DNA from: Mesorhizobium sp.
GTDB taxonomy: Bacteria > Pseudomonadota > Alphaproteobacteria > Rhizobiales > Rhizobiaceae
Direction: 5' to 3'
Length of the DNA stretch: 6,626 bases
Assembly: GCA_030698645.1 (NCBI GenBank)
Contig: JAUYMV010000221.1
Span: 1-6,626 of the forward strand
The notes under the pieces are model-generated. The model was not told where the DNA came from and did no database searches. It worked only from the letters and a program-made list of their open reading frames with translations. Below, piece by piece: positions 6,008 to 6,626 of the stretch (positions are counted from its first letter, which is position 1; each line of letters opens with the position of its first letter). Made by a program: the position numbers and the translations under genes.

Positions 6008-6043
6008 TTGACAAAGCCATTTTCATTTATCGATAATAGATAA
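6008..6043 (+). promoter_or_regulatory. Sigma70 promoter with overlapping palindromic operator in the divergent gap
   Basis: TTGACA (6008-6013) and GATAAT (6032-6037, 5 of 6) with an 18-nt spacer form the best promoter in the window, pointing to the FAD-subunit gene with a predicted start near 6044. The -10 is embedded in TTATC-GATAATA-GATAA (6027-6043), an inverted repeat that also contains the 10-bp palindrome TTATCGATAA (6027-6036). A site over the -10, next to a GntR repressor gene, is the expected layout of its operator, and could also autoregulate the repressor. The elements are seen; the identity of the binding protein is inferred. Confidence 0.6.
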
Positions 6044-6095
6044 TCAAGAGGCCGCGGGAGGAAACTGCGGCGCGCTTGATCTCTGGGAGGAGACC

Positions 6096-6626
6096 ATGCT
6101 GCAATCGGTCGCGACGCCGGGCTCGGTGCCCGAGGCGCATCAATTCCTGTCGGCCTCCGGCGCACGGATCATCGCCGGCGGCACCGCCGTGATGCCGGCG
6201 CTGAATGCCGGCACCGACGCCTTCACCAGCCTGGTCAGCCTGCGCAAGGCGGGTCTTTCCTTCATTTCCGTCACGGACGGCGCGGCCACCATCGGAGCGG
6301 CGACGCCGCTCGCCGACCTCGAGGCCGAGCCTGCGCTCGCCTTCCTGCGGCCGGCGCTCGACCTGGTCGCCTCGCCGACGCTGCGCAACATGGCGACGGT
6401 CGGCGGCAATCTCTTCGTTAAGGCGCCCTATGGCGACCTCGCCGCCTGCCTGATCGCGCTCGGCGCCACGGCGACGGTGGCGGGCGCCTCGGGCAGCCGC
6501 ATCGAACCGGTCGAGCAGACCGTGGCCGGCATCAAGCCGGGCGAGATCGTCACGCAGCTGTCGGTCGCGCTGCCGGCCGAGGGCGCGTGCAATGACGTCA
6601 AGGCGGGGCGAAAGGCGCGGACCGCG
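6096..6626 (+). CDS. FAD-binding subunit of a xanthine/CO-dehydrogenase-type molybdenum hydroxylase (partial)
   Basis: The first 177 residues of a CoxM/XdhB-like medium subunit, which passes electrons from the iron-sulfur subunit to FAD in the cytoplasmic three-subunit hydroxylases. Typical FAD-binding motifs are visible: IIAGGTAVMPAL at 25-36 (the AGGT phosphate-binding loop), TIGAATPLADLE at 65-76, and SPTLRNMATVGGNL at 93-106, followed by APYGDLAACLIALGA. Full-length relatives are about 260-290 aa, so roughly a third is beyond the right edge, where the iron-sulfur and molybdopterin subunits would also be expected. The ATG at 6096 has a strong GGGAGGAG site 3-10 nt upstream. It is divergent from the GntR gene and carries its own promoter. 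Sequence does not allow choice between CO, purine, nicotinate or other aromatic substrates; true CO dehydrogenase would need the large-subunit motif. Confidence 0.92.
   Translation, partial: MLQSVATPGSVPEAHQFLSASGARIIAGGTAVMPALNAGTDAFTSLVSLRKAGLSFISVTDGAATIGAATPLADLEAEPALAFLRPALDLVASPTLRNMATVGGNLFVKAPYGDLAACLIALGATATVAGASGSRIEPVEQTVAGIKPGEIVTQLSVALPAEGACNDVKAGRKARTA

Overview
The window looks like chromosomal DNA of a high-GC alphaproteobacterium, most likely Hyphomicrobiales (Rhizobiales). The evidence is the GC-rich codon use, the closeness of an upstream site to the Irr box (ICE) typical of that group, and the families present: an RskA-like anti-sigma protein, an IrpA-type imelysin, an FCD-class GntR regulator and a molybdenum-hydroxylase FAD subunit. 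No mobile element, CRISPR array, tRNA or rRNA was seen.

Region 1 (1-3162, all minus strand) reads as an iron-handling transcription unit. In transcription order it holds a secreted imelysin-family protein, an outer-membrane beta-barrel (porin-like) protein, a [2Fe-2S] Bfd-type bacterioferritin-associated ferredoxin, and the start of bacterioferritin (bfr), which runs off the left edge. The last three are tightly packed: a 5-nt gap between porin and bfd, then a 35-nt overlap of bfd with bfr. The imelysin gene is preceded by a leader of about 180 nt, two overlapping sigma70-like promoters built on a 10-bp tandem TTGACA repeat, and an Irr-box-like palindrome (3132-3148) placed as for an upstream activator. 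A second AT-rich palindrome (1582-1598) lies between imelysin and porin. It resembles alphaproteobacterial Zur operators and fills the spacer of a plausible second promoter. My reading is a capture-transport-storage-release iron module with two regulatory inputs; the genes and sites are seen, the joint function is inferred.

Region 2 (3163-3516, minus) encodes a short membrane-anchored RskA-like anti-sigma factor with no sigma factor next to it and no periplasmic domain.

Region 3 (3745-5187, plus) is a cytoplasmic cyclic-di-GMP phosphodiesterase with a degenerate GGDEF domain and an intact EAL domain. It faces a convergent GntR gene across a hairpin (5211-5240) that could end both transcripts.

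Region 4 (5247-6626) is a divergent pair: an FCD-family GntR repressor (minus) and the FAD-binding subunit of a xanthine/CO-dehydrogenase-type molybdenum hydroxylase (plus, cut by the right edge). The 147-nt gap between them contains a good sigma70 promoter for the enzyme gene, with a palindromic AT-rich site over its -10, which suggests local repression by the GntR protein. The substrate cannot be told from this window.
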